64,000 nt of DNA from Shewanella avicenniae (GCF_017354945.1 NZ_CP071503.1:1798001-1862000), one strand, 5' to 3'. Shown: positions 17,481-27,404, counted from the first letter of the stretch. Numbers and translations are program-made. The notes: generated by a model not told the origin, from the letters alone.

Positions 17481-19763
17481 ATGACGATATTTGTATTGTT
17501 ATTAGTGGCAGCATTGATTGTGCTGTTTTTTGTAAGAGATGTTCGGCTGAAGTTTATTTCTACGCCGGTTCTGAAATTCTTTCGCAAAGTGTTGCCGCCT
17601 TTGTCTGAAACTGAGCGCCAAGCGATGGATGCGGGCGATATTTGGTGGGAAGCAGAGCTGTTTCGTGGCAAGCCCAATTGGGAACTGCTGCATAGCTACG
17701 GCAAGCCGGTACTGTCAACCGAAGAAAAAGCCTTTATTGATAATCAAGTCAACACCTTAATTAACATGATTGATGATTATGACATCGTCAATAAGCGCCG
17801 CGATTTACCACCAGAAGTATGGAACTACCTCAAACAAGAGGGGTTCTTTGCACTGATCATTCCGAAAAAGTTTGGCGGTAAGGCGTTTTCTGCCTATGCA
17901 AACTCCACGATTGTCAGCAAGATTGCCAGCCGCAGTTTAAGCGTCGCGGTAACTGTAATGGTGCCGAACTCCTTAGGCCCCGGTGAGCTACTTACTCATT
18001 ACGGCACAGAGCAGCAAAAGCAACATTGGTTACCCGCATTAGCCAATGGAGAGGAGATCCCATGTTTTGCGCTTACCGGCCCAGAAGCAGGCTCAGATGC
18101 AGGCGCAATTCCAGATGTAGGCGTTGTGTGTCAAGGTGAGTTTAACGGTGAACAAACTCTCGGGCTTAAACTGACCTGGAATAAGCGTTACATTACGCTT
18201 GCACCTGTAGCAACTGTGCTGGGATTGGCGTTTCAGATGCGCGATCCTGACCATCTGCTTGGTGATAAAGTAGAGCTCGGGATTACCTGTGCGTTGATCC
18301 CAACCGATCACTCCGGCGTCGAAATTGGCCGCAGACACGACCCATTACATATGGCGTTTATGAACGGCACCACCCAAGGGAATGAAGTGTTCATTCCGTT
18401 AGATTGGATTATCGGCGGCCCAGACTATGCGGGTAAAGGTTGGCGCATGCTGGTGGAGTGTCTGTCTGCTGGGCGCGGAATTTCATTGCCAGCGTTGGCG
18501 ACTGCAAGTGGTCATCTCGCCACTAAAACCACCACCGCCTATAGCTATATTCGTAAGCAATTTGGCTTGTCTATTGGCCAGTTTGAAGGCGTACAGGAAG
18601 CGTTAGCTCGGATTATTTCCAACACTTATCAGCTGGAAGCCGCACGCAGATTGACGACCACTGGCATCGATTTAAAGGTGAAGCCTTCTGTCGTCACTGC
18701 CATCGCCAAATATCATATGACCGAACTCGGGCGTCAGGTGATGAATGATGCAATGGATATTCAAGCGGGTAAGGGGATCCAAATGGGCCCGAAAAATTAC
18801 CTCGCCCATGGCTATATGGCTAACCCCATCTCGATCACCGTTGAAGGCGCTAACATTCTCACCCGTAGTTTGATGATTTTTGGTCAGGGTGCCACCCGTT
18901 GCCATCCCTATGTGTTGGCTGAGATGGAAGCGGCACAGATGCAGAATCACGACGAAGCCTTAACTCGTTTTGATGCATTATTGATGGGGCATTTGGGTTA
19001 CAGTGCGCGCAATGCGGGGGCTGCATTACTACATGCCGTCACTGGCAGTTACTTTGCCAGTGCTCCGGTGAGCGGTGAAACCCGAAATTATTACAAATGG
19101 TTAGGGCGTTTTTCTGCAGGATTAGCCTTTGTAACCGATATCGCCATGTTAGTGTTAGGCGGTGATTTAAAACGTCGTGAAATGATTTCGGCGCGCCTTG
19201 GTGACGTGTTAAGTCAATTGTATTTGGCTTCGGCAACACTGAAGTTGTTTGAAGATCATGGTCGCCAATTTGATGACTTACCGATAGTTAAGCATGTCTT
19301 AGATACCCGCCTACAAAAAATGGCTGAGGCAATGGAGGCGGCTATTCGGAATTTCCCGAATCGTCCAATGAGTTGGTTATTACGATTAGTGGTGTTCCCG
19401 TTAGGTAATAGGTTTAAAGGTCCCTCTGATGAATTGACCAAGCAAGTTGTCAAAGGCATGCTGAAACCAACGCCTGCGCGTGAGCGATTAACCTTTCTAT
19501 CGCCAACCTTTAAAGATAACGACAATTCTGGCATTGCCGAAGTTGAAAGGGCGTTTCGTGCCTTGTATGACGCGCGCGAGTTGTTTGAGCGTTTACGTAA
19601 TGCCCAAACAGATGGCCGCTTGGCAAAAGGCTTGAGTATTGAAGCGCTGATTGTCTTGGGCGTAAAAGCGAAGGTGATTTCTGAAGAGGACGCAGGCTAT
19701 CTGTTTGCCGCGAATGAATTACGTCTTGCTGCCATTAATGTTGATGATTTTGTGCAGCTCTAA
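17481..19763 (+). CDS. fadE: Acyl-CoA dehydrogenase FadE
   Basis: Catalyses the first step of fatty acid beta-oxidation, forming trans-2-enoyl-CoA with FAD. The 760-aa protein has an N-terminal membrane helix (residues about 2-20), an acyl-CoA dehydrogenase core with CFALTGPEAGSDAG and a QFGLSIGQFEGVQEAL segment, and a long FadE-specific C-terminal domain (DUF1974). It is shorter than E. coli FadE (814 aa), mostly through a shorter N-terminus, which is usual in Shewanella. The ribosome binding site is AGTAGGTGATG. It lies 15 bases after psrA and ends in a strong bidirectional terminator. Confidence 0.95.
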   Translation: MTIFVLLLVAALIVLFFVRDVRLKFISTPVLKFFRKVLPPLSETERQAMDAGDIWWEAELFRGKPNWELLHSYGKPVLSTEEKAFIDNQVNTLINMIDDYDIVNKRRDLPPEVWNYLKQEGFFALIIPKKFGGKAFSAYANSTIVSKIASRSLSVAVTVMVPNSLGPGELLTHYGTEQQKQHWLPALANGEEIPCFALTGPEAGSDAGAIPDVGVVCQGEFNGEQTLGLKLTWNKRYITLAPVATVLGLAFQMRDPDHLLGDKVELGITCALIPTDHSGVEIGRRHDPLHMAFMNGTTQGNEVFIPLDWIIGGPDYAGKGWRMLVECLSAGRGISLPALATASGHLATKTTTAYSYIRKQFGLSIGQFEGVQEALARIISNTYQLEAARRLTTTGIDLKVKPSVVTAIAKYHMTELGRQVMNDAMDIQAGKGIQMGPKNYLAHGYMANPISITVEGANILTRSLMIFGQGATRCHPYVLAEMEAAQMQNHDEALTRFDALLMGHLGYSARNAGAALLHAVTGSYFASAPVSGETRNYYKWLGRFSAGLAFVTDIAMLVLGGDLKRREMISARLGDVLSQLYLASATLKLFEDHGRQFDDLPIVKHVLDTRLQKMAEAMEAAIRNFPNRPMSWLLRLVVFPLGNRFKGPSDELTKQVVKGMLKPTPARERLTFLSPTFKDNDNSGIAEVERAFRALYDARELFERLRNAQTDGRLAKGLSIEALIVLGVKAKVISEEDAGYLFAANELRLAAINVDDFVQL

Positions 19764-19792
19764 CCATTGGGGCGAGTAGTTAGTTAGGCAAT

Positions 19793-19820
19793 AAAAAGGT
19801 ACGCGATGCGTACCTTTTTT
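19793..19820 (+). terminator. Bidirectional terminator between fadE and pykA
   Basis: Perfect 12-bp stem AAAAAGGTACGC (19793-19804) and GCGTACCTTTTT (19808-19819) with a three-base loop; A- and T-runs make it work for both converging genes. Confidence 0.92.
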
Positions 19821-19846
19821 GTCACTGTAGAGCGAGTGAATTACCA

Positions 19847-21286
19847 CTAAGGGACAATCAACACCTTGCTGGTGTTAGTGCCACCAATGGTTTCCATTAC
19901 GTCGCCTTTGGTCATCAATACCAAGTCGCCTGATTGCAATACGCCTTTTTCACGCAAACAATCTAACGCGCGTTGAGCCACTTCTTCTGCCGCATAAGCG
20001 GTAGTATCGAATTGCACTGGGTAGACACCACGGTATAGCGCCATGGCTGCTAAGGTGCGTGGATGACGCGCCAGCGCAAAAATCGGCAATGAAGAGCTGA
20101 TGCGTGACATCAGTTTTGGCGTTGCACCTGATTCCGTCAGCGCAATAATCGCTTTCACGCCGTCCAAGTGGTTCGCAGCGTACATGGTCGCCAGTGCGAC
20201 AGTTTCTTCAATAGAAGCAAAGTGTTCATCCAAGCGATGCTTAGAAACACGAACGCTTGGATGCGCTTCTGCGCCCAAACAAACGTTGGCCATTGCTTTA
20301 ACGGTTTCTTCTGGGAAGTTACCGGCAGCGGTTTCAGCTGACAACATCACCGCGTCGGTACCGTCGAGTACCGCGTTTGCCACGTCCATCACTTCTGCAC
20401 GCGTTGGCATTGGACTGGTGATCATCGATTCCATCATTTGGGTTGCAGTGATCACGACTTTGTTCAGTTGACGTGAACGGGCAATCAAACGTTTTTGCAC
20501 AGCTACCAGCGCAGCGTCACCGATTTCAACACCCAAGTCACCACGGGCAACCATAACCGCATCAGACGCACGAATCACATCATCCATTGCTTCTTCAGTG
20601 GCGACAGCTTCTGCACGTTCAACTTTGGATACGATAAGGGCTTGGCTACCCGCTGCACGTGCTAATTCACGTGCGTATTCCAAATCTGCGCCAGAGCGAG
20701 GGAACGATACCGCAAGATAGTCCACTTCAATTTGCGCAGCAGTGATAATGTCGGCTTTATCTTTTTCTGTCAGTGCAGCAGCAGACAAGCCGCCGCCTTT
20801 CTTGTTGATGCCTTTGTTGTTAGACAATGGGCCTGCAACCGTCACAGAAGTGATTACCCGACGACCTTCTACCGCTTCTACGCGCAGCTGTACGCGACCG
20901 TCATCGAGCATCAGAATATCACCTACGGTGACGTCATCTGGCAGCTCTTTGTAGTCGATGCCTACTTGGTTTTCGTTACCTTCGCCTTTAGCTAACTCAG
21001 CATCCAACACGAATGTTTGACCTAATTCGAGTTGTACTTTCTTATTGTCTTTGAAAGTAGAAACACGGATTTTAGGGCCTTGAAGATCACCAAGAATTGC
21101 TACGTGCTTGCCAAGTTCTTTGGCAATGTTACGCACGTCAGTTGCACGCTTCATATGATCTTCTGGGGAGCCGTGGGAAAAGTTCAAGCGAACAACGTTG
21201 GCACCTGCTGCGATGATTTTGCGCAGGTTATCATCACGGTCTGTGGCTGGGCCCAGAGTAGTAACGATTTTAGTTCTGCGGAACAT
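19847..21286 (-). CDS. pykA: Pyruvate kinase II
   Basis: Converts phosphoenolpyruvate and ADP to pyruvate and ATP at the end of glycolysis and the Entner-Doudoroff route. The 479-aa protein begins [16 protein letters not shown] and shows NFSHG, the substrate/metal motif [12 protein letters not shown], and [10 protein letters not shown] with catalytic residues. ATG 21286 follows ACGGAG; a longer frame to 21331 adds 15 residues without similarity. It is upstream and minus-strand of the convergent fadE, and the same orientation as hexR. The neighbouring HexR protein controls pykA in Shewanella. Confidence 0.96.
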   Translation of the reverse strand: MFRRTKIVTTLGPATDRDDNLRKIIAAGANVVRLNFSHGSPEDHMKRATDVRNIAKELGKHVAILGDLQGPKIRVSTFKDNKKVQLELGQTFVLDAELAKGEGNENQVGIDYKELPDDVTVGDILMLDDGRVQLRVEAVEGRRVITSVTVAGPLSNNKGINKKGGGLSAAALTEKDKADIITAAQIEVDYLAVSFPRSGADLEYARELARAAGSQALIVSKVERAEAVATEEAMDDVIRASDAVMVARGDLGVEIGDAALVAVQKRLIARSRQLNKVVITATQMMESMITSPMPTRAEVMDVANAVLDGTDAVMLSAETAAGNFPEETVKAMANVCLGAEAHPSVRVSKHRLDEHFASIEETVALATMYAANHLDGVKAIIALTESGATPKLMSRISSSLPIFALARHPRTLAAMALYRGVYPVQFDTTAYAAEEVAQRALDCLREKGVLQSGDLVLMTKGDVMETIGGTNTSKVLIVP

Positions 21287-21319
21287 AGTTAACTCCGTTA
21301 AGTTTAAAGAATCTGGGAT

Positions 21320-21340
21320 GCATTTTATCATACAAAATGC
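21320..21340 (-). other. Stem-loop in the pykA leader
   Basis: GCATTTT (21320-21326) pairs with AAAATGC (21334-21340) around seven bases, about 35 bases before the pykA ATG. No T-run follows on the minus strand. Function unknown; it may be an operator or leader hairpin. Confidence 0.4.
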
Positions 21341-21418
21341 TGGAGTGTAGGAAACTTACGAACAAAAAACAGATCTGACTCAAAATTTATTTTTGTAAGT
21401 TTAGACAAATTTTATGAC

Positions 21419-21449
21419 AAAAAATGCGCCATTGATGCTCAAGGGCGCA
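21419..21449 (-). terminator. hexR terminator
   Basis: Minus-strand stem TGCGCC/GGCGCA (extended to nine pairs with one G-U) around 13 bases, followed by six U. It lies 30 bases after the hexR stop and before the pykA leader, so pykA must have its own promoter. Confidence 0.75.
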
Positions 21450-21478
21450 CTTGGGAGCGGAATTTTACAGGAAATGAA

Positions 21479-22333
21479 TTACAGTTGATCACTTTTTTCA
21501 ATCCGAGACTCTTTTAGTGCCTCTTTTACGCGTTTTAAACTTTCACGGAAACGTGGGCCACGGCGTAAGGTAAAGCCAGTCGCTAACACGTCAATCACCA
21601 CCAGTTGCGCTAAACGTGAGGCCATTGGCAGATACATGTCAGTATCTTCTGGCACTTCAAGCGTCACAGGCAGGGTACATTCTTTACTCAGTGGTGAGTT
21701 CTTGGCGGTAATACCAATCACCGAGGCGCCGTTTTCGCGGGCAAAGCGGGCGATATCAATCAGCGACTTGGTGCGGCCTGTATGGGAAATTAACACCACA
21801 ACATCGCCTTCAGTACTGCTAATAGCGCTCATGCGTTGCATTAACACATCATCAAAACAAACGACCGGGACGTTAAAACGGAAGAATTTATTTTGTGCAT
21901 CGTGTGCGACTGATGCGGATGCTCCCAAGCCAAAAAAGGAGATTTTTTTAGCTTGTGTTAATACATCAACCGCTTTATTAATAGCGATAGCGTCGATACT
22001 TTGACGAGCCGTGTCGAGCGAAGCCATTGAAGATTCGAAGATTTTGTTGGTATATGAATCTGGAGTGTCATCTTCCTCTACATGTCGGCTAACATACGGA
22101 GTACCATTAGCAAGACTTTGCGCAAGATGCAGTTTGAAATCAGGAAAGCCTTTTGTGTCTAAACGACGACAAAAACGGTTAACCGTAGGTTCACTGACAT
22201 CAGCAAGTTTTGCCAGCGTGGCGATGCTGGAATGAATGGCTGTCTGGGGCGAAGCCAGAATCACTTCGGCAACTTTGCGTTCCGATTTGCTGAAATGAGG
22301 CAGGTTCTTCTGAACCTTTTCAAGAGTATTCAT
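21479..22333 (-). CDS. hexR: RpiR-family regulator HexR
   Basis: A 284-aa transcription factor with an N-terminal RpiR helix-turn-helix domain (residues about 1-77, including VSEPTVNRFCRRL) and a SIS sugar-phosphate-binding domain (about 125-260, with KKISFFGLGASASVAHDAQNKFFR and VVVLISHTGRTKS). HexR senses the Entner-Doudoroff intermediate 2-keto-3-deoxy-6-phosphogluconate and controls central carbon genes in Shewanella and Pseudomonas. It is divergent from zwf and upstream of pykA, the two ends of its expected regulon. Candidate HexR sites lie at 22363-22377 and 22564-22578. Confidence 0.93.
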   Translation of the reverse strand: MNTLEKVQKNLPHFSKSERKVAEVILASPQTAIHSSIATLAKLADVSEPTVNRFCRRLDTKGFPDFKLHLAQSLANGTPYVSRHVEEDDTPDSYTNKIFESSMASLDTARQSIDAIAINKAVDVLTQAKKISFFGLGASASVAHDAQNKFFRFNVPVVCFDDVLMQRMSAISSTEGDVVVLISHTGRTKSLIDIARFARENGASVIGITAKNSPLSKECTLPVTLEVPEDTDMYLPMASRLAQLVVIDVLATGFTLRRGPRFRESLKRVKEALKESRIEKSDQL

Positions 22334-22362
22334 ACTTTGTAACGTCCGCTGGATTTTGGTTA

Positions 22363-22377
22363 TGTAATTTTATTAAT
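22363..22377. promoter_or_regulatory. Candidate HexR site near hexR
   Basis: TGTAATTTTATTAAT matches the published HexR palindrome TGTAATTAAATTACA at 11 of 15 positions, with an intact left half. It lies 30 bases upstream of the hexR start, fitting autoregulation. Confidence 0.4.
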
Positions 22378-22406
22378 TCTTGTGTCACAAGGCTGTGAAC
22401 AAGAAT
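22376..22406. other. Bulged hairpin in hexR-zwf region
   Basis: ATTCTTGT (22376-22383) and TCACA (22385-22389) pair with TGTGA (22394-22398) and ACAAGAAT (22399-22406), giving 13 base pairs with one bulged G and a four-base loop. There is no T-run on either strand, so it is not a terminator. Confidence 0.6.
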
Positions 22407-22563
22407 ACAAAACGCACCTTTAGTTGTTTACGTCAATGAAATCGCTGTAAACAGACGAGAACGTCTTGATTTTAGGCAAAAAGAGCATATCAGACTTGTT
22501 CATATTATGCCTAGATTCTATTTCATTGTGTTCGACTAAATACTAGGTGCAAACGAATATGTG

Positions 22564-22578
22564 TGTTGTTATATTACA
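22564..22578. promoter_or_regulatory. Candidate HexR site upstream of zwf
   Basis: TGTTGTTATATTACA matches the HexR palindrome at 12 of 15 positions, with an intact right half. It lies about 90 bases before the zwf start, consistent with repression of the zwf-pgl-edd-eda operon. Confidence 0.5.
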
Positions 22579-22605
22579 ACAAATTTGTATTTGATTTCCT
22601 AATAG

Positions 22606-22642
22606 AACGGTTGCCTCTGGTAATTATAGAACGGCAACCGTT
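22606..22642 (+). promoter_or_regulatory. 10-bp inverted repeat in zwf leader
   Basis: AACGGTTGCC (22606-22615) and GGCAACCGTT (22633-22642) are perfectly complementary around 17 bases. The right arm ends nine bases before the Shine-Dalgarno GGAGAC, so the RNA hairpin would sit next to the ribosome binding site of zwf. Confidence 0.6.
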
Positions 22643-22665
22643 GTCACAATGGAGACAGTAAAGTA

Positions 22666-24138
22666 ATGGGCAAGCCAGCATCAGAGACCAAAGCTTGTGA
22701 TTTCGTTCTTTTTGGTACGAAAGGAGATTTGGCCCGACGCAAGTTACTACCTTCCTTATATCAGCTGGATAAAGCTGATCTTTTGCATCCAGACACACGT
22801 GTTATTGGTGTCGCCAAAGACAAATTCACACGTGAAGAGTTTGTTGAGCGTGTGACTCAATCGCTGAAAACGTTCGTTAAAGAACCATTGAACGACGAAA
22901 TCGTGAAGCGCTTTTTAGCCCGTTGTCACTACGTGGGTGCGAATTTTACCGATGTAGAAGAATATGCGGCATTTCATGAGGTGCTCGACCCAGCAACGCG
23001 CGTTACCGTGAATTATTTTGCGACTCCGCCTGCCATTTTCGGTGACATTTGTCGTTGTCTGCACGAACAAGGTTTGATCACCCCAGAAACTCGCGTGGTG
23101 CTTGAAAAACCTATCGGTTCAGATTTAGCTTCATCAAAAGTCATCAACGATCAAGTGTCTGCCTACTTTAAAGAGAAGCAGGTTTATCGTATTGACCACT
23201 ACTTAGGCAAAGAAACAGTACAAAACCTGTTAACCCTGCGTTTTGCTAACTCGCTGTTTGCGTCTAAGTGGGACAACCGTACTGTTGATCACGTGCAAAT
23301 TACCGTGGCAGAAGAAGTGGGTATCGAAGGCCGTTGGGGTTACTTCGATAAAGCGGGTCAGATGCGTGACATGATTCAAAACCACTTGTTGCAAGTGTTG
23401 ACGCTAGTGGCGATGGATCCTCCGGTCAATTTGAATGCTGATAGCGTGCGTGACGAAAAGGTGAAAGTGCTGAAGTCATTGCGACCTATCAACATGGATA
23501 ACGTGTTTGAAAACACCGTCCGTGGTCAGTATTCCGCTGGTTTCTTGAAAGGTTCACCGGTACCGGGTTATCTCGAAGAGGAAGATGCAAACGTCACCTC
23601 TAACACTGAAACTTTCGTTGCACTGCGCGTGGATATCGATAACTGGCGTTGGGCGGGTGTTCCTTTTTACTTGCGTAGCGGCAAGCGTATGCCAGTGAAA
23701 AGCTCTGAAATTGTTATCTATTTCAAGAATCCACCACACAACTTGTATCGTGAAAGCTACCGTAATTTGCCACCGAACAAGCTGACTATCCGTTTGCAGC
23801 CGCATGAAGGCGTTGAAATTCAGATGATGAACAAGGTGCCGGGCTTGGAGCAGAAACAACGTCTGCAAACCACCAAACTGGATTTGAGCTTCTCCGATAC
23901 CTTCAAAACAGAACGCATTGCCGATGCCTATGAGCGTCTGCTGTTGGAAGCCATGTCGGGCAACCAAGCGCTGTTCGTGCGTCGCGACGAAGTTGAGCAA
24001 GCGTGGACATGGGTTGACGGTATTATCCAAGCGTGGGAACAAAGTGGCGAACGTCCAAAATCATACCCAGCAGGTACGTGGGGACCGGTTGCCTCTGTCG
24101 CACTTATCACCAAAGACGGCCGTTCTTGGGATGAATAA
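22666..24138 (+). CDS. zwf: Glucose-6-phosphate 1-dehydrogenase
   Basis: Oxidises glucose 6-phosphate to 6-phosphogluconolactone with NADP+, the entry to the oxidative pentose phosphate and Entner-Doudoroff routes. The 490-aa protein shows the nucleotide-binding motif FGTKGDLARRKLLPSLYQL and the active-site signature RIDHYLGKETVQN. It is the first gene of an operon zwf-pgl-edd-eda with gaps of 10-19 bases, which makes the whole route from glucose 6-phosphate to pyruvate and glyceraldehyde 3-phosphate. A HexR-like site and a leader hairpin lie upstream. Confidence 0.98.
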   Translation: MGKPASETKACDFVLFGTKGDLARRKLLPSLYQLDKADLLHPDTRVIGVAKDKFTREEFVERVTQSLKTFVKEPLNDEIVKRFLARCHYVGANFTDVEEYAAFHEVLDPATRVTVNYFATPPAIFGDICRCLHEQGLITPETRVVLEKPIGSDLASSKVINDQVSAYFKEKQVYRIDHYLGKETVQNLLTLRFANSLFASKWDNRTVDHVQITVAEEVGIEGRWGYFDKAGQMRDMIQNHLLQVLTLVAMDPPVNLNADSVRDEKVKVLKSLRPINMDNVFENTVRGQYSAGFLKGSPVPGYLEEEDANVTSNTETFVALRVDIDNWRWAGVPFYLRSGKRMPVKSSEIVIYFKNPPHNLYRESYRNLPPNKLTIRLQPHEGVEIQMMNKVPGLEQKQRLQTTKLDLSFSDTFKTERIADAYERLLLEAMSGNQALFVRRDEVEQAWTWVDGIIQAWEQSGERPKSYPAGTWGPVASVALITKDGRSWDE

Positions 24139-24150
24139 AGGAGTTCTCGA

Positions 24151-24855
24151 ATGATCAAAGAAGCAGTATTTAAATCATTTGATAACACTGAAGCGTTAGA
24201 GCAACAGCTTGCTGATCGGATTGCGGCTGGCCTGCAAGAAGCAATTGATAAGCGTGGCGAAGCCAGTTTAGTGGTTTCTGGCGGTAAAACGCCGACTGGC
24301 TTGTTTAACAAACTCAGCCATAAGCCGATTGATTGGAGCGAGGTGTTTATCACGCTCGCCGACGAGCGTTGGGTTGACGCTGATCATCAAGATTCTAACG
24401 AAAATACTGTGCGTAGTGTTTTGCTGCAAAATCGTGCGGCTAACGCCAAATTTCGTGGTCTGAAAAACATGTTTGCCACGGCAGCCGCGGGTGTCGATAT
24501 GACGACTGAGCAGTTGGCTAATTTCCCACGTCCATTCGATATCGTGATTTTGGGCATGGGCAATGACGGTCATACCTGTTCTTGGTTCCCATGTGCGGCA
24601 CCAACCGAGTTGAATACCGCGCTAAATACCGATGCGTTACTGTGTGCGGTTCAGCCTACCACTGCACCCTATGAACGCATTACCTTCAGTAAAAAAGCGA
24701 TTTTAAATAGCCGCCAGATCTATTTGCATCTGGTGGGCGAGCAGAAGCTCGACGTCTATAAAAAAGCACTTGCAAGCGACGTGGTAACAGAGATGCCTAT
24801 CCGTGCTGTGTTGGCACAGCATAAGACACCTGTCGATGTATTTTGGAGTGCTTAA
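24151..24855 (+). CDS. pgl: 6-phosphogluconolactonase
   Basis: Hydrolyses 6-phosphogluconolactone to 6-phosphogluconate. The 234-aa protein belongs to the SOL/DevB family, with SGGKTPTGLF, ADERWVD and GMGNDGHTCSWFP. The last motif has TCSW where most homologues carry TASL, a mild divergence. The Shine-Dalgarno AAGGAG lies 9 bases before the ATG. It is placed between zwf and edd, exactly in pathway order. Confidence 0.95.
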   Translation: MIKEAVFKSFDNTEALEQQLADRIAAGLQEAIDKRGEASLVVSGGKTPTGLFNKLSHKPIDWSEVFITLADERWVDADHQDSNENTVRSVLLQNRAANAKFRGLKNMFATAAAGVDMTTEQLANFPRPFDIVILGMGNDGHTCSWFPCAAPTELNTALNTDALLCAVQPTTAPYERITFSKKAILNSRQIYLHLVGEQKLDVYKKALASDVVTEMPIRAVLAQHKTPVDVFWSA

Positions 24856-24865
24856 GGAGTAACTC

Positions 24866-26692
24866 ATGCATGCAACAATTCAGGCAGTGACCGATAGGAT
24901 CATTGCCCGCAGTCAAGAGCATCGCGGCAAGTACTTAGCTGCTATTGCTGAGGCGAAAGGACAAGGCGTTCATCGTGGCAAACTGAGCTGCGGTAACTTA
25001 GCGCACGGCTTTGCGGCGTGTTCGGCAGATGACAAAAACGCGTTATTGCAATTAACCAAAGCAAACGTCGGTATTGTCACAGCCTACAACGATATGCTTT
25101 CAGCCCATCAGCCTTATGAGCATTATCCGCAAATCCTCAAGCAGGCGTGCCAAGAAGTCGGTAGCGTTGCACAAGTTGCAGGGGGTGTTCCTGCTATGTG
25201 TGATGGTGTCACTCAAGGTCAGCCGGGGATGGAGCTAAGTCTGATCAGCCGTGAAGTGATTGCAATGGCGACCGCAGTTGGCTTGTCACACAATATGTTT
25301 GATGGTGCGTTGCTGCTGGGGATCTGTGACAAGATTGTGCCTGGATTGTTGATTGGTGCATTGAGCTTTGGTCATCTGCCGATGCTGTTCGTGCCAGCTG
25401 GCCCAATGCGCTCCGGTATTCCGAATAAAGAAAAAGCCCGTATTCGGCAGAAATTTGCTCAAGGCTTAGTCGACCGTGCGGCACTGCTTGAAGCTGAATC
25501 CAAGTCCTACCATAGCGCGGGTACTTGTACCTTCTATGGCACGGCAAACAGTAATCAGTTAGTGCTGGAAGTGATGGGGTTACAGCTACCTGGTTCTTCT
25601 TTTGTGAATCCAGATGATCCATTACGTCTCGCATTGACACAAGCGGCTGCACGTCAAGTGTGTCGTTTGACCAGCTTGGGTACCGATTACACCCCGATTG
25701 GTGAAATCGTCAATGAAAAATCGATTGTCAACGGCATTGTTGCGCTGTTGGCAACCGGTGGCTCAACCAACTTAACCATGCATATCGTTGCCGCTGCACG
25801 TGCTGCTGGCATCATCATTAACTGGGATGATTTTGCTGAATTGTCTGCCGTTGTGCCGCTACTGGCACGGGTTTATCCAAACGGGCATGCTGACATCAAC
25901 CATTTCCACGCTGCTGGTGGTATGGCCTTCCTCGTTAAAGAACTGCTGGATGCCGGTATGCTGCATGAAGATGTGGCTACTGTTGCAGGATACGGTCTGC
26001 GACGTTACACCCAAGAGCCGAAGTTAATTGATGGCAACTTGGTGTGGGTTGATGGTCCAACCGTTAGTTTAGACACCGAAGTACTGGCGCCAATTGCGCA
26101 AGCATTCCAACCCAACGGTGGCTTGAAACTGCTGAAAGGTAATTTGGGCCGTGCAGTGATGAAAGTGTCTGCGGTTAATCCTAAATTCCGCGTGGTAGAA
26201 GCCCCCGCCGTCGTCATTGATGATCAGGACAAACTCAATGGCTTGTTCAAAGCGGGTGAACTCAACCGAGATTGTGTGATTGTGGTCAAAGGCCAAGGGC
26301 CAAAAGCCAATGGTATGCCGGAATTACACAAACTGACCCCAATTCTTGGCTCACTGCAAGACAGTGGCTATCACGTTGCCTTGGTGACTGACGGCCGTAT
26401 GTCTGGAGCTTCGGGTAAAGTGCCTGCGGCAATTCATCTAACGCCTGAAGCGCTTGAAGGTGGTTTAATCGCCAAAGTGCAAAACGGCGACATGATCCGT
26501 GTTGACGCAGAAACGGGTGAGATTTCGTTATTGGTCGATGATGCTGTTATTGCAGCGCGACAAGCCGAAGAAGTGCCATTACGTCAGGTGCGTTACGGCA
26601 TGGGACGCGAATTATTTAGTGCGATGAGAGCCAGCTTCTCTAGCCCAGAAACCGGTGCGCGCAGCACCAGTGCTGTTGATGAATATTATTAA
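24866..26692 (+). CDS. edd: Phosphogluconate dehydratase
   Basis: Dehydrates 6-phosphogluconate to 2-keto-3-deoxy-6-phosphogluconate, the defining step of the Entner-Doudoroff pathway; it is an iron-sulfur enzyme of the IlvD/Edd family. The 608-aa protein carries the family signatures [18 protein letters not shown] and CDKIVPG near the Fe-S ligands, and [17 protein letters not shown] near the C-terminus. The length agrees with E. coli Edd (603 aa). Ribosome binding site AAGGAG; third gene in the operon. Confidence 0.97.
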   Translation: MHATIQAVTDRIIARSQEHRGKYLAAIAEAKGQGVHRGKLSCGNLAHGFAACSADDKNALLQLTKANVGIVTAYNDMLSAHQPYEHYPQILKQACQEVGSVAQVAGGVPAMCDGVTQGQPGMELSLISREVIAMATAVGLSHNMFDGALLLGICDKIVPGLLIGALSFGHLPMLFVPAGPMRSGIPNKEKARIRQKFAQGLVDRAALLEAESKSYHSAGTCTFYGTANSNQLVLEVMGLQLPGSSFVNPDDPLRLALTQAAARQVCRLTSLGTDYTPIGEIVNEKSIVNGIVALLATGGSTNLTMHIVAAARAAGIIINWDDFAELSAVVPLLARVYPNGHADINHFHAAGGMAFLVKELLDAGMLHEDVATVAGYGLRRYTQEPKLIDGNLVWVDGPTVSLDTEVLAPIAQAFQPNGGLKLLKGNLGRAVMKVSAVNPKFRVVEAPAVVIDDQDKLNGLFKAGELNRDCVIVVKGQGPKANGMPELHKLTPILGSLQDSGYHVALVTDGRMSGASGKVPAAIHLTPEALEGGLIAKVQNGDMIRVDAETGEISLLVDDAVIAARQAEEVPLRQVRYGMGRELFSAMRASFSSPETGARSTSAVDEYY

Positions 26693-26711
26693 CCGTTAAG
26701 GACGTAAAAGA

Positions 26712-27353
26712 ATGACAACAAATAATTGGTCAATGCAGCCTCAGGACGTGTTCAAACTGAGCCCTGTGATTCCTGTAATGGTTATCAACAAGCTTGAACA
26801 TGCTGTGCCACTGGCGAAGGCGTTGGTTGCTGGCGGGATCCGCGTACTCGAAGTGACTTTACGTACTGAGTGTGCTTTAGCCGCAATTAGCAAAATTGCC
26901 AAAGAAGTGCCTGAAGCGGTTGTTGGTGCAGGTACTATTTTGAACGCAGAACAGCTGCAGCAAGCTACTGAAGCTGGCTCACAGTTTGCCATCACACCTG
27001 GTGCAACGCCTTCTATTTTGGCAGCGGGTAAAGCGGGCTCTATTCCATTGATCCCCGGTGTTGCGAGTATCTCTGAAGTCATGGAAGGGCTGAGCCAAGG
27101 CTACCAGTTCTTTAAATTCTTCCCAGCAGAAGCCTCGGGTGGCGTGGGTGCGTTGAAAGCGTTTGGTGGTCCATTGTCTGGTGTACATTTCTGCCCAACC
27201 GGTGGTATTACCCCAGAAAACTATCGTGATTATCTGAAACTGCCTAACGTTGACTGTATCGGTGGTAGTTGGATTGCGCCGGTGAGCGCCATGGAATCAG
27301 GTGACTGGGACCATATCACCAAGTTATGTCAGGAAGCATTAAGCGGCTTATAA
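26712..27353 (+). CDS. eda: KDPG/KHG aldolase
   Basis: Splits 2-keto-3-deoxy-6-phosphogluconate into pyruvate and glyceraldehyde 3-phosphate through a Schiff base. The 213-aa class I aldolase has the catalytic Glu in VLEVTLRT (E47) and the Schiff-base Lys in [13 protein letters not shown] (K135). It is the last gene of the operon; the stop codon lies inside the terminator stem. Confidence 0.97.
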   Translation: MTTNNWSMQPQDVFKLSPVIPVMVINKLEHAVPLAKALVAGGIRVLEVTLRTECALAAISKIAKEVPEAVVGAGTILNAEQLQQATEAGSQFAITPGATPSILAAGKAGSIPLIPGVASISEVMEGLSQGYQFFKFFPAEASGGVGALKAFGGPLSGVHFCPTGGITPENYRDYLKLPNVDCIGGSWIAPVSAMESGDWDHITKLCQEALSGL

Positions 27354-27365
27354 GCCGCTTTTTCC
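27341..27365 (+). terminator. eda operon terminator
   Basis: A perfect 20-base palindrome AAGCGGCTTATAAGCCGCTT followed by TTTCC. It overlaps the eda stop codon (27351-27353). Confidence 0.85.
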
Positions 27366-27404
27366 TTTGCCGTTTTTAATTGTGTTTTTAGCTACGAAAA
27401 CGGC

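Larger units (their letters stand above)
22334..22665. other. 332-base hexR-zwf divergent regulatory region
   Basis: No coding frame. It contains two HexR-like sites, a strong bulged hairpin at 22376-22406 and a 10-bp inverted repeat at 22606-22642 just before the zwf ribosome binding site GGAGAC. Promoter elements for both genes must lie here, but none is clear enough to place. Confidence 0.7.

Noticed and set aside
22385..22398. TCACA-N4-TGTGA upstream of hexR as a CRP site
   Set aside because: The half-sites face the wrong way and have the wrong spacing; better explained as part of a hairpin.
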